Under the pieces are notes generated by a model, which searched no databases, was not told where the DNA came from, and saw only the letters and a list, made by a program, of their open reading frames with translations. Position numbers and translations under genes: made by a program. DNA of 64,000 nt from DASXKD01 sp963703605 (GTDB lineage: Bacteria > Actinomycetota > Actinomycetes > Streptosporangiales > Streptosporangiaceae), in contig CAVPFC010000030.1 in assembly GCA_963703605.1 (NCBI GenBank), forward strand, positions 95,896-159,895, read 5' to 3'. Within the stretch, counting starts at the first letter, position 1, and each line of letters opens with the position of its first letter. Below are positions 23,932 to 34,900 of this stretch, piece by piece.

Positions 23932-25125
23932 ATGAAGCGCAAACTACTCCTTGTTGTGATTTCCCTCGCGGTCGCCGTTTTCACCGGCTGGGCGCAGTCA
24001 CCCGCGACGCCAAGCACAGCCTCTCAGAAGCCAGCGGCGCAGGTTCAGCCTTCAACCCCGCCACTTCCGACTGTCTCGCCCGAAGTGCACCCTGACCGCA
24101 CCGTCACCTTCCGCTTTCGCGATCCGAACGCCAAAGACTTGGCGCTGAATCTTGAAGGCACCCCGAAGCCGCAGCCCATGGAAAAGGACGACCTGGGTGT
24201 CTGGAGCGTCACCACGCAGCCGCTTGAGCCTGACTATTACGGGTACTCCTTCGTGGCCGACGGTGTGAACCTGCTCGATCCATCGAACACTCTGATGAAG
24301 CCCAATCTGCTCTCCCAATCCAACGAGGTCCACGTCCCGGGATCACCGCAGCCGGATTGGGAAACGACGGATGTGCCACACGGGGTTATCCATCACCACT
24401 TCTATCATTCGGCGGTTGTGGGTGATGATCGGGACTATTATGTTTACACACCGCCAGGCTACTACGACCCCGCCAAACTGACGTCCTTATATCCCACGTT
24501 CTACCTTCAGCATGGCTACAGCGACGGCGCCGATGGCTGGACCTCAGTGGGCCGTGCGAACTTCATCCTCGACAACCTGATTGCGCAGGGGAAGGTCAAG
24601 CCCATGATGATCGTGATGACGCTTGGCTATGGCGCGCCGGAGGTGCTGCACCGCGGCCCCGGGGCCTTTCGTGACACGAGTTTGATCCAGCGCAACATGG
24701 AGAGGTTCGGCCAGGCGCTGATTACGGAAGTGATCCCGCAGGTGGAGAAGTCTTACCGCGTGAAGGCTGACCGTGAGCATCGCGCTTTGGCCGGCCTGTC
24801 CATGGGCGGCGCCGAATCGCTTTATGTGGGGCTCAATCATCTGGACACCTTTGCCTGGATCGGATCCTTCAGCGCCGGCGGCCTCGGCGAGGACTACGGT
24901 ACCGAGTTTCCAACCCTCAGTTCGACCGCTAACGCGCAGTTGCACATTCTGTGGATCGCCTGCGGTACCGAGGATCGCCTCCTCGGGCCCAATCGCAAGT
25001 TTCGGGAGTGGCTCACATCTAAAGGCGTCCAGCACACTGACATCGAAACGCCCGGCATGCACACCTGGATGGTCTGGCGCCGCAATCTCATCGCCTTTGC
25101 GCCACTCCTCTTCCAAGACCGCTGA
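23932..25125 (+). CDS. Secreted esterase of the enterochelin-esterase/feruloyl-esterase type
   Basis: ATG 23932 is chosen because CAGGAG precedes it and a clean signal peptide follows (MKRKLLLVVISLAVAVFTGW, cleavage after Ala-rich GWAQ). The 397-residue product then has a Pro/Ala linker, an early-set beta domain (about residues 45-140: VTFRFRDPNAKDLALNLEG) and an alpha/beta hydrolase of the esterase D/CE1 family. The latter shows YPTFYLQHGYSDGADGWTSV, the nucleophile motif GLSMGG (Ser near 286) and a C-terminal His in GMHTWMVWRR. Related proteins remove acyl or feruloyl groups from plant polysaccharides. Export to the periplasm or outside is likely. Confidence 0.88.
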   Translation: MKRKLLLVVISLAVAVFTGWAQSPATPSTASQKPAAQVQPSTPPLPTVSPEVHPDRTVTFRFRDPNAKDLALNLEGTPKPQPMEKDDLGVWSVTTQPLEPDYYGYSFVADGVNLLDPSNTLMKPNLLSQSNEVHVPGSPQPDWETTDVPHGVIHHHFYHSAVVGDDRDYYVYTPPGYYDPAKLTSLYPTFYLQHGYSDGADGWTSVGRANFILDNLIAQGKVKPMMIVMTLGYGAPEVLHRGPGAFRDTSLIQRNMERFGQALITEVIPQVEKSYRVKADREHRALAGLSMGGAESLYVGLNHLDTFAWIGSFSAGGLGEDYGTEFPTLSSTANAQLHILWIACGTEDRLLGPNRKFREWLTSKGVQHTDIETPGMHTWMVWRRNLIAFAPLLFQDR

Positions 25126-25330
25126 TCGCTGGCGAGCAAGCTCTGGCGGCAGCGTCTCCTCCGCACCATTCAATACTCCTTCTACGCTTCCCCGGGCGCG
25201 GCGCTTCAGCGTCGACAGGGCGCCTAATCCAGCCGCTAATCGTATGACCGCATCGGTTGCGACCGAAGCCGCATTGGGTTATAAGAAGAGCTACCTGCGG
25301 CTCGCCGAGACCCTTGTGGGTGTCCACTGA

Positions 25331-27208
25331 ATGTCCGGAATCATCGGTTACATCGGCAACAAGCGTGTGGTTCCCCTACTGCTCGATGGATTGGAGCGGC
25401 TCCAGTACCGCGGCTATGACTCCGCCGGGCTGGCGGTCGTGAAAGACGGCCAACTCGAAGTTCGGCGGGCCTCGGGCAAACTCCGGAACCTGCGAGAGGC
25501 AATCCGCCTGAATCCGCTCGATGGCAACTACGGTATCGGACACACACGCTGGGCTACACACGGGCCGCCTACCGAAGAGAACGCACATCCCCACGTTGAC
25601 TGCAATGGCACGGTGGCCGTGGTTCACAACGGCGTGATCGAAAACGACCGCGAATTGAAGCAGGAGCTTGAATCCGAAGGCCACCGCTTCGTTACCGAAA
25701 CCGACACTGAGGTGATCGCACACCTGATCGAGAAATACCTCAGCGGCACGTCGGCCGCCACGGGAAAGCCTGTTTCGTTGGAGCAGGCCGTGCTTGCCGC
25801 GGTGCACCGGTTGCAAGGCGTCTTCGCGCTCGCCATCATCTCGACGCGCGACCCGAACGAGGTCGTTGCGGTACGCCAGGGCCCACCGGCGGTAATCGGC
25901 CTGGGGCAGGACGAGTACCTGGTGGCGAGCGATGTGCCCGCGATTCTCTATCACACCCGTGATCTGTTCTTCCTGGCTGACGGCAATCTCGCCGTGCTGA
26001 CTCCGAACGGCGTCAAGCTGACAGACTTTGACGGCCGCCCAGTCACGCGGCGCGTGCAGCACGTCACCTGGGAGCCGGTCCTGGCGGAAAAAGGTGGATT
26101 CCGCCACTTCATGCACAAGGAGATCTACGAACAGCCGCGTGCGGTTCGCGACACCTGCCTCGGCCGCATCTCGCCCGACACCGGGCAGGTGTTCCTCGAC
26201 GAGATGGACATCGCCGAGGACGAATTTCGCGCCTTCGCCGGCATGACCCTTGTGGCCGCGGGCAGCTCGCGCCATGCCGCTTTGGCGGGCAAGATCATGA
26301 TCGAGCGGCTGGCGCACCTGCGCACGGAAGTAGACTACGCCTCGGAATTTCGCTATCGCGATCCGCTGGTGGACGCCTCGACCTTAACGGTGCTGGTGAC
26401 GCAATCGGGCGAGACGGCGGACACGGTGGCTGCGTTGCGAGAGGCTCGGGCGAAGGGCTCAAAGACACTCGCCATCTGCAATTCGCTCGGCAGCATGGTG
26501 CCGCGCGAGGCTAACGGTGTGATCTACACGCACGCCGGGCCCGAGATCGGCGTCGCCGCCACCAAGACTTTCACCGCTGAGCTCGTGGCGTTGTATATTT
26601 TCGCGCTTTATCTGGGCCAGACGCGCGGTATGCTCTCCATTGAAGAGACCTCGCCGCTTCTGGCTGACCTGGTGGCCTTGCCGCGCCAGCTCGAATCGGT
26701 GCTGCAGCGCGACGAAGAGATCGAGGAACTGGCGCGCGAATTTCATCGCGCCACGGACTTTCTGTTCCTCGGCCGCGGCGTCCACGTTCCGATCGCGATT
26801 GAGGCGGCGCTCAAGACAAAGAAAGTCTCGTATATTCACGCCGAGGGATACCCGGCCGCGGAAATGAAGCACGGCCCCGGAGCCCTGATTACTGAGGGCC
26901 TGCCGGTGGTGGTGATTGCTACTGCCGATCCGCGCTCCGAAGAATCGCGAGTGCGCCATGCGCGCACTCTGGTGAACATCAAGGAAGCCAAGGCGCGCGG
27001 CGCCAGCATCATTGCGCTCGTTACCGAGGGCGATCAGGAAGCGACCGAGCTGGCCGACCACGTCATCAGCCTGCCACCCACCAATGAGCTGCTCTCCACG
27101 GTGCTGGAGGCGGCTCCCCTGCAACTCCTGGCCTATCATCTCGGCGTGCTGCGCGGCTGCGACGTAGACCAGCCTCGGAACCTGGCAAAGTCGGTGACGG
27201 TGGAGTAG
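25331..27208 (+). CDS. glmS: Glutamine-fructose-6-phosphate aminotransferase, catalytic Cys replaced by Ser
   Basis: A 625-residue GlmS, first enzyme of UDP-GlcNAc synthesis for cell wall and LPS. The N-terminal glutaminase domain (1-240) retains GIGHTRWATHGPPTEENAHPH and VVHNGVIENDRELK. Two SIS isomerase domains follow (VTQSGETADTVAAL; MKHGPGALITEGLPVVV), and the terminal DQPRNLAKSVTVE is intact. The striking point is the start: MSGIIGYIG where the family has MCGI(V/I)GYIG. The Cys after Met is the N-terminal nucleophile of the glutaminase. TCC here differs from TGC by one base. No alternative start exists, since TGA lies directly upstream. If real, only ammonia-dependent activity would remain. 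Confidence 0.95.
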   Translation: MSGIIGYIGNKRVVPLLLDGLERLQYRGYDSAGLAVVKDGQLEVRRASGKLRNLREAIRLNPLDGNYGIGHTRWATHGPPTEENAHPHVDCNGTVAVVHNGVIENDRELKQELESEGHRFVTETDTEVIAHLIEKYLSGTSAATGKPVSLEQAVLAAVHRLQGVFALAIISTRDPNEVVAVRQGPPAVIGLGQDEYLVASDVPAILYHTRDLFFLADGNLAVLTPNGVKLTDFDGRPVTRRVQHVTWEPVLAEKGGFRHFMHKEIYEQPRAVRDTCLGRISPDTGQVFLDEMDIAEDEFRAFAGMTLVAAGSSRHAALAGKIMIERLAHLRTEVDYASEFRYRDPLVDASTLTVLVTQSGETADTVAALREARAKGSKTLAICNSLGSMVPREANGVIYTHAGPEIGVAATKTFTAELVALYIFALYLGQTRGMLSIEETSPLLADLVALPRQLESVLQRDEEIEELAREFHRATDFLFLGRGVHVPIAIEAALKTKKVSYIHAEGYPAAEMKHGPGALITEGLPVVVIATADPRSEESRVRHARTLVNIKEAKARGASIIALVTEGDQEATELADHVISLPPTNELLSTVLEAAPLQLLAYHLGVLRGCDVDQPRNLAKSVTVE

Positions 27209-27241
27209 TCGATTGCGTTCTGGATCAGCGGCACATAACAT

Positions 27242-29316
27242 TTGGCTCATGAGGATACGCGGATGAGGAACGGAGCGGGCGTTAGCGTTTGCATCGTGAT
27301 CTCGATCAGCTATTTTGCGTCGCGAGGTACCCAGGCCTTTGCCCAAGCCGCCCCAGCCTCTGCCCAACCTCTCGCCGTGACATCGCCTGATGGTAACCTT
27401 GCCGTGAGCTTCAGCCTGAAAAGCCTTCCGCCGCCTTACGCAGCCGGCGTCCGTCCGTACTACAAGGTCAGCCTCGACAAGCGCGACGTACTCGCTGATT
27501 CGCCGCTCGGATTGCGGTTTGACGGCACGCCTGCTCTCGACCGCAACCTGACCGTCACGGGCAGTTCGACCAGGTCCGAGGATTCGTCGTGTGAAGACGC
27601 GATCAATGACAACCGCACGGTTCGCGATCGCTACAACGAGCTTACTGTCAACCTCAAAGAAGGTCCGAGGACGGAAACCGCGAGCCGGCAATTCGATATC
27701 ATCTTCCGAGCTTATGATTCGGGCATTGCGTTCCGGTACGTGTTGCCTCGGCAACCTGGCATTCAGCGCTTTGTCTTGAGCGATGAGGACACCGGCTTCT
27801 ACTTCGCTCGTAAATCGGCCGCGTTCGCGCTCTATCTGGAGGGCTTCACGACGGCGTACGAAGACGAATTCCGCAAGATCGATTTGGGCGAGGTCGATCC
27901 GCGGGCCATCATCGGCATGCCTCTGCTCGTGCACATGGAAGCCGGGCCGTGGGTCGCGATCACCGAGGCTGACCTCGAGGATTACGCGGGCATGTACATC
28001 ACCCGTGCCGCCAAGGTGCCGAACGGCCTCGCAACAAAGCTCTCGCCGCTGCCCGGCCGCCCTCGTCAGGCCGTGGTGGCAACCGCGCCGAAATCGACAC
28101 CATGGCGGCTGATCATGCTCAGCCAGCGCGCTGGAGGATTGATCGAGGCCCACGACCTGGTGCTCAACCTTAATCCGGCGAACGCGCTTGGTGATATTTC
28201 GTGGATCGAGCCTGGCAAGACAGCCTGGGATTGGTGGTCGGGCGATTACGCTACCGGGGTTGACTTCAAGCCCGGCATGAACACAGCGACGCTGGAGCAC
28301 TATATCCAGTTCGCCGCCGATCATCACCTCACCTACATGCTCATCGACGCGGGCTGGGCGCGTCATTCCGATGCCGAACATGGCTGGGAGACGGCGGACA
28401 TCACCCACTGGAACGACAACGTCGATCTGCCAAACGTCATCGCCTTCGCCAGGCAGCGCGGCGTCAAAGTGCTGCTCTGGATGCATTGGAAATCGGTCAA
28501 GAAACAAATGGCTGAGGCTTTCCCGCTTTTTGAGAAGTGGGGCGTGTCAGGCATCAAGATCGATTTCATGAATCGAGATGACCAGGAGATGGTGAACTTC
28601 TATTACCAGATGACGCGTGAAGCCGCCAAACATCGCCTGGTGGTGGACTTTCACGGCGCCTTCAAACCCACGGGCATGCGCCGCACTTATCCCAATCAAC
28701 TCACGCGCGAAGGCGTGCTCGGCATGGAGTACAACAAGTGGAGCTATCGCGACACGCCCTACCATCAGCTGATTCTGCCCTTTACCCGCATGCTGGCGGG
28801 CCCGCTCGATTACACGCCGGGATGTTTCAACAACGCCGCCGAGGACCAGTTCGAGCCGCGCAACGTCAATCCCATGTGCCAGGCCACGCGTGCCGCACAG
28901 CTCGCCATGTACGTTGTTTATTTCAGTCCTTTACAGATGCTCTCCGATTATCCGGAGGACTACGACCACAATCCGGGCATGGACTTCCTCGATCAGGTGC
29001 CGACGGTGTGGGACGAAACGCGGGTGCTGAACGGCGATCCGGGCGAGTACGTCACGATTGCGCGCGCAAGGGCAAGACCTGGTATCTGGGAAGCATGACC
29101 GATTGGACCCCACGCGACATAGATCTCGACCTGGCATTCCTTGGACCCGGTCATTTTCAGGCGAAGATTTACGCTGACGGTCCGAACGCGAACCAGAATG
29201 CGAAAGACCTAACCGTCAGCGAGAGCACAATCGAAGCCACGGATGACGTCACGATCCACCTTGCCTCCGGTGGCGGTTGGGCTGCCGTCGTCACCCCGAT
29301 TTCAGCCGGACCTTGA
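27242..29316 (+). CDS. GH97 family glycoside hydrolase, single frameshift near C-terminus
   Basis: A secreted alpha-glucosidase/alpha-galactosidase-type enzyme of about 690 residues. The start at 27242 is a TTG; ATG 27262 (MRNGAGVSVCIVISISYF) is the more probable start and gives the signal peptide. Then come the N-terminal beta-sandwich, the catalytic barrel with YMLIDAGWA, MHWKSVKKQMAEAFPLFEKW, GIKIDFMNRDDQ and LVVDFHGAFKPTGMRRTYPN, and the C-terminal domain. The first frame stops at 29098, but the expected continuation KGKTWYLGSMTDWTPRDIDL runs on in another frame to TGA 29316. One C is probably missing near 29,067. Sequencing error is the simplest explanation. Confidence 0.87.
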
Positions 29317-29353
29317 ACATCAGCCCCTAAAAGACACTCACCGGGCGCAAACC

Positions 29354-31054
29354 TCACACGTTGCCCCGCTTCATCTCTCCCAGCAGGTAGTCGCACGACC
29401 GCACCGCCAGCGTCATGATCGTCAAGGTTGGATTCTGGCAGGCGCTGGAGGTGAAGCCGGCGCCGTCCATCACAAAAAGGTTCTTGACGTCGTGCGACTG
29501 CTGAAACTGGTTCAGCACGGACTTTTTGGGATCGCTTCCCATGCGCGCGATGCCCAGCTCGTGCACGGCGTAACCCGGCACGCGATCGGGAACGGCGAAA
29601 GTCTTGACGTTCTTGGCGCCCGCGGCTTCCATCATTTCGCCGCCGGCGTCGCGCATATCCTGGGTCATGGCCTTTTCGTTTTCGCCGTAGGTCATGTGGA
29701 TGTGCAGCACGGGAATGCCAAACGCGTCGGTCACGTTGCGATCGATTTCCACGTAGTTTTCCCAGCGCCCCAGGCACTCGCCAAAGCCGCCGATGCCCAC
29801 GGTGGTGACGGGCTCGCGCAAGGCGTTCTTAAACGACGGGCCGAAACCCGCCGCGGCCCAATTGAACGTCGTATGGCCCTCGCCTTCGTATCCATAACCT
29901 CGAATGAACTTTGTCGATTTCGTCCCGCCGGGCAGATTCCGGAAGCGCGCCACGTAAATACCGCACGGACGATTGGGACCGTCGATCGAAAGCGGACCGG
30001 GAAGATCGGGGAATTCGCCTTCGGCGCCCCCTCCTACCCAAACGTGATCCATGAGGTAGTGGCCGAGCGCCCCGCTTGAGTTGCCGAGACCGTTCGGATA
30101 CTGGCGATTGGCGGAATTCAGCAGGATGCGAACCGATTCTAGTGACTGCGCGCACAAAACCACCGCGCGGCCCTTGGCCTCGCGGGGCTGGCGAGTGATC
30201 CGGTCGATGTAGAGCACGCCGCGAGCGCGATTGCGGTCCGTGTCCATGAGCACTTGATAGCCCATGGCGTTCGGGATCAGCGTGCAGCGGCCCGTCTTGC
30301 GCGCATCGGCGACCGTGGTAAATGCCGAGTTGAAGTAGGAGTGCGTAACGCAGCCGCGGTCGCAAGGCCCGCAGTAATGGCAGGGAGCGCGGCCGTTCAA
30401 CTCCCGCGTGATATTGGCGGTGCGCGTGGGCGTCACGAGCCACCCGAGCTTGTCCTTCACGCGCTCGCGAAAGCGGGTCTCGCCGCAAGTGAGGCCCATG
30501 TCCGGCTGAAAATGGCCGTCCGGAATCTGCGGCGCTCCTTCGGCGCGGCCGGCCACGCCCACGTACTGCTCAACGATGTCGTAGTAAGGCGCCACGTCCT
30601 GGTAGCTGAGGGGCCAATCCTCGCCGAAGCCGTCGTGGGAAGCCGCCTTGAAGTCGTAGTCACTCAGGCGCAGGCTCACGCGCCCCCACACGTTCGTCCG
30701 CCCTCCCACCACGCGCAGCCGTCCTTGCCAACTGAACGGCATGTCCTTGGGCGTAGTGTAAGGCTCGTCGAGGTCGTTGGCAAACCAGTCGAGGGTATAT
30801 TCGTTGCAGGAATCGAGCTGCGATTGGATGGGCCGCGTCTTGCGGATGTATTCAAGCGAAAGATTGTGGTACTTCAAATCGAAAGGCGGCTTGTGCTCAA
30901 CGAAGTCCTTGTCCTGGAGCGGCCGGCCGCAGTCGATCAGCGCGACATTGAGACCGCCTTCCGAGAGCCGTTTGGCCGCCCAGCCGCCGGAAGCGCCGGA
31001 GCCTACCACAACCGCGTCATACAGCTTGGTCGATTCGTCCGCCATAGTCTTCAC
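29354..31054 (-). CDS. GMC family flavin oxidoreductase
   Basis: A 566-residue FAD enzyme. The N-terminal dinucleotide fold reads YDAVVVGSGASGGWAAKRLS (about residues 12-31), followed by the FAD contact segment RVVGGRTNVWGRVSLR and a Cys cluster CHYCGPCDRGC (about 222-232) seen in the gluconate-2-dehydrogenase-like branch. The C-terminal catalytic and flavin motifs are HELGIARMGSDPKKSVLNQF and NLFVMDGAGFTSSACQNPTL. This branch oxidises sugars or sugar acids and often works with a small subunit and a cytochrome, neither of which is visible nearby. ATG 31045 (MADESTKLYD) is an equally good start. It is divergent from the next gene across a 294-base region with no other feature I can name. Confidence 0.9.
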   Translation of the reverse strand: MKTMADESTKLYDAVVVGSGASGGWAAKRLSEGGLNVALIDCGRPLQDKDFVEHKPPFDLKYHNLSLEYIRKTRPIQSQLDSCNEYTLDWFANDLDEPYTTPKDMPFSWQGRLRVVGGRTNVWGRVSLRLSDYDFKAASHDGFGEDWPLSYQDVAPYYDIVEQYVGVAGRAEGAPQIPDGHFQPDMGLTCGETRFRERVKDKLGWLVTPTRTANITRELNGRAPCHYCGPCDRGCVTHSYFNSAFTTVADARKTGRCTLIPNAMGYQVLMDTDRNRARGVLYIDRITRQPREAKGRAVVLCAQSLESVRILLNSANRQYPNGLGNSSGALGHYLMDHVWVGGGAEGEFPDLPGPLSIDGPNRPCGIYVARFRNLPGGTKSTKFIRGYGYEGEGHTTFNWAAAGFGPSFKNALREPVTTVGIGGFGECLGRWENYVEIDRNVTDAFGIPVLHIHMTYGENEKAMTQDMRDAGGEMMEAAGAKNVKTFAVPDRVPGYAVHELGIARMGSDPKKSVLNQFQQSHDVKNLFVMDGAGFTSSACQNPTLTIMTLAVRSCDYLLGEMKRGNV

Positions 31055-31348
31055 CCTAACCCAAACAACGAACGCGGAACAATGAAACTAACCGTTCGTT
31101 CGCCTTTTTCGACCATATCCTATCCCTCCCTGCGGCGCGTGTCGACTGCCGAATTAGCACTGTGACTTCTCAATTGGGTTGAGAGAATCGCCACGATGAA
31201 GGCCTGCACTTTGCTTACTGCGTTCTGCGGCCTTTGCTCGCGTTGGGGCAAATAACTGGCTCACTCCTCCAGGAACTTATCTCCCGGAGCCAGGATTCTC
31301 TGCCGCTCGTCCTAAAGGCGCGTCTGCTATCATCAAATTGAAGCGCAG

Positions 31349-31855
31349 ATGCCATCCCACGACGTCCACATCAGCCGTCATCCGAAAGTTCTCCCGCTCG
31401 ATGAAGCCGTAGAGCGCGTTCGCGAACTCAAGCGTCAGGGCAAGCGCGTGGTGTTCACCAACGGCTGCTTCGATCTGCTGCACCCCGGCCACATCCGATA
31501 CCTAGCGGAGGCGCGGGCGCTCGGCGACGTACTGGTGGTGGCGATCAACAGCGATCGCAGTGTTCGCAGCCTGAAGGGGCCGAATCGGCCGGTAATCGGT
31601 GAAGGCGAACGAGCCGAGGTGCTGGCGGCGCTGAGATCCGTGGACCTCGTGACGGTGTTTGATGATGTGATTCCGCGAACGGTCATCGCTCGCATGCTGC
31701 CGAACGTGTTGGTGAAGGGGGCGGATTGGGGACCCGGCGCTATCGTGGGCCGCGAAGAGGTGGAAGCCGCGGGAGGTCGGGTGATCTCCGTGCCGGTCGT
31801 CGAAGGCTACTCCACTTCGGCAATCATCATGAAAGTTCGATCATTGCCGCGTTGA
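31349..31855 (+). CDS. rfaE2: D-glycero-beta-D-manno-heptose 1-phosphate adenylyltransferase
   Basis: A 168-residue nucleotidyltransferase equal to the C-terminal domain of HldE. It activates heptose-1-phosphate with ATP for LPS inner-core synthesis. The class motif VFTNGCFDLLHPGHIRYL (HPGH) lies near residues 36-53, with DRSVRSLKGPNRPV and the adenylate-binding VKGADW and STSAIIMK at the end. As a separate gene it matches organisms where kinase and adenylyltransferase are split. Presence of heptose synthesis implies an LPS-bearing outer membrane, unlike the actinobacterial first segment. Confidence 0.92.
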   Translation: MPSHDVHISRHPKVLPLDEAVERVRELKRQGKRVVFTNGCFDLLHPGHIRYLAEARALGDVLVVAINSDRSVRSLKGPNRPVIGEGERAEVLAALRSVDLVTVFDDVIPRTVIARMLPNVLVKGADWGPGAIVGREEVEAAGGRVISVPVVEGYSTSAIIMKVRSLPR

Positions 31856-31916
31856 CTCATTCAATCATTAGACTGCCGTCGCCGTCCGGATTTGGAGTCA
31901 GTGAACCGGCGAATCA

Positions 31917-34900
31917 ATGAATCAACTCACAGCACTCCCGAACACGCAAGAGATCGCACGCCCTGGAGCGGGCCAAGCCACCATCGTGGAAGCTCGACTG
32001 GCGCCGCTATTGGATCATCCGGCGCTGCTTGCTGCGCGGGAGAGGGGCCGCGTTCGAGGCGGTTCTGTGACGATTTCAGGTCTCACTCCCACTGCCAAGG
32101 GATTCGTGATCGCCGCTGCCGCCGGCCACGTTCGCGGCGAGGGACCGGGCGAGCGGGAGCGCGCTCGAAATGGCTCTCAATCATTGCTCGTTCTGACTTC
32201 CGACAACGAGACTGCTGACCGCCTGGCTCGCACGGCTGCGACTTTCCTGGGGTGGCTCGGCGGCCGCCCCGAGTCCGTCGCCACCCTGCCCGAGTTCGAC
32301 TGCTCGCCGTACGAGAGCCGCTCTCCCCACGCGGAAATTCTAGAGCGCCGTGCGCTTACGCTGTGGAACATCGCTCGTGGACGCGTGCGAGTGCTGGTGG
32401 CGCCGCTGGGCGCCGCCCTGGGACGCTTCTCTGACTCCGCCTACTACCGCTCGCTTGCACTGGAACTCAAGCCGGATGATGAGATCACCCTCCAGGATTT
32501 CTCCGAGCACATGCTGGGCATCGGCTATCAAGCTGCCGAGCCCGTGACTGCGCCGGGACAGTTCTCCGTCCGCGGCGGCATCGTGGACGTCTTCCCGGCC
32601 GAAGCCGACTGGCCCGTCCGCATCGAATTCTTCGGCGACCAGATCGAATCGTTGCGGGAATTCGACCCCACCACGCAGCGCTCCCGACGCGCCACGCCTT
32701 CGGCTGTGATTCTGCCTTTGTCGGAGGTCCGGCAATCGTCCGGACTGTTTGGCGTCCTCGTCGAGCGCCTAGCCGCCCGCGAATCATCCGGAGGCGAGCA
32801 GCACGAGCCCGCCTGGAGCACTGAGTACTCCAGTCCGTTTCCGGGTTGGGAGTTCTTCGCGCCGCTCGCCGAGCCCCGGCCGAATACGCTGGCTTCGCTC
32901 ATGGTGGAAGCCGCCGGCGGCAATGCCCGGGGCGAGTCCAGGCTGCTCGTGGTGCTTGACGAGCCCGGCGACCGTGAGCGCGATCTCGTGCGGTTGCACG
33001 AAGGCTGGGCGGAAGAATTCGACAGCGTTCGCGACATGAGCCCGCCCCGGCCGCGCCCGGATGAGATTGCAGTCACGGCAGAGGAATTCTGGAAGTCGCT
33101 GGATCGCTCTTCGCGGCTTGCTTTGAAGCAACTGGAAGTCGAACCGCCGGCAGCGCCCGTGGACGCAGGGACGCAATCGGCCAATGGTGACGAAGGCGGC
33201 GAATCAACTTTGGCCGCTACGCAGGTTCCGGCGGCAGAGGCTTTGGCTCCGTCACCGCTCGGCAATGCTTCAGAATTCACGTTGCTCTCCCAGCCTGCCA
33301 CGCGGCACCACGGAGCCCTCAAGCCCTGGATCGAGGAAGTGCAGCGGCGGATCTCGAGCGGCGACAGTCTCGTCCTGGCCCTGGCCCTTTCGGGCAAATC
33401 CGACCGGCTTCACGAGATTCTGGGCGATTACAAAATACCGTTTCTGGACGCGAGCGCTAAAAAAGCGGCCGCGGATACTTCCGGATCTGACTTGACGCTG
33501 GAGTCGAGCGCGCAAGAGCAGGCGCCGCAGCTACCGCTGCTGATCGTGCGCGGCGATCTCGAGGAGGGTGTCTTCTTCCCCGGGCTCGGGATCCTCATCG
33601 AGAGCGAGAGTGAGATCTTCGGCAGTTTCGACTGGGGACGGCCGGGCCGGCGCGACAAGTCTTCGATCATTTCCACATTCATCTCAGACCTCAGCGATTT
33701 GAAGGTGGGTGATTACGTGGTCCATCTCGACCACGGGATCGCGCTCTACCAGGGCCTGAAGCAGATCGATGTCGAGGGCAAACCGCGCGACTTCATGCTG
33801 CTCACCTACCAGGACGACGCCAGGCTCTACGTGCCGTTGGAGCGCCTCGATCTCGTGGAGAAATACCGCTCGGGCGGCGAAGGCGTAAAGCCTGTGCTTG
33901 ATCGTCTCGGCGGCGTTACCTGGGAGAAAACCAAGAGCCGGGTCAAGCGCGCTCTGCGAGACATGGCGCAGGAACTGCTTCAGATCTACGCACAGCGGAA
34001 GATGAGCGGCGGTTTCGCTTATAGCGCGGATACACCCTGGCAGCGGGAGTTTGAAGAAGGCTTCGAGTTCGAGGAGACGCCGGACCAGTTGCGGGCGCTA
34101 CGCGATCTTAAGGGCGACCTCGAGAGCTCCGAGCCCATGGACCGGCTGCTGTGCGGCGACGTGGGTTACGGCAAGACAGAGCTCGCCATGCGTGCCGCCT
34201 TCAAAGTGGTGCAGGACGGACGCCAGGTGGCGGTGCTCACGCCCACCACGGTTCTCTCCTTCCAGCATTGGAACACTTTCCGGCGGCGGATGTCGTCGTT
34301 TCCCATTCGCATCGAGATGCTCAGCCGCTTCCGGACGGCGAGCGAGCAAAAAGCGGTGGTGGCCGAAACTCAGGCCGGCAAGGTGGACATCCTGATCGGG
34401 ACGCACCGGCTGCTTTCGAAGGACGTCGTGTTTCGCGACCTGGGTCTGCTGGTGGTGGATGAAGAGCAGCGGTTCGGGGTGGCCGCCAAGGAGAAACTGA
34501 AGAAGCTGCGCGCCAACGTGGACGTCCTCACCCTGACGGCGACGCCCATCCCGCGCACGCTACACATGTCACTCGGAGGCTTGCGCGATCTTTCGGTGAT
34601 CGAAACGCCTCCCCGCGGCCGCCTGGCCATTCAAACCGTGGTGGCAAATTTCAGTGACGGGCTCGTGCAGTCCGCAATCCTGCAGGAGATGGGACGGCAG
34701 GGCCAGGTCTATTTCGTCCATAACCGGGTCGATTCGATCTTTTCCATGGCTGCTCTGATTCAACGCCTGGTGCCCACCGCGCGCATCGGAGTCGGTCACG
34801 GCCAGATGGGCGAGAAGGAACTCGAACGCGTCATGCTGAAGTTCGTCGAGTATCAGTATGACGTCTTCGTCTCCACCTCGATCATCGAGAATGGACTCGA

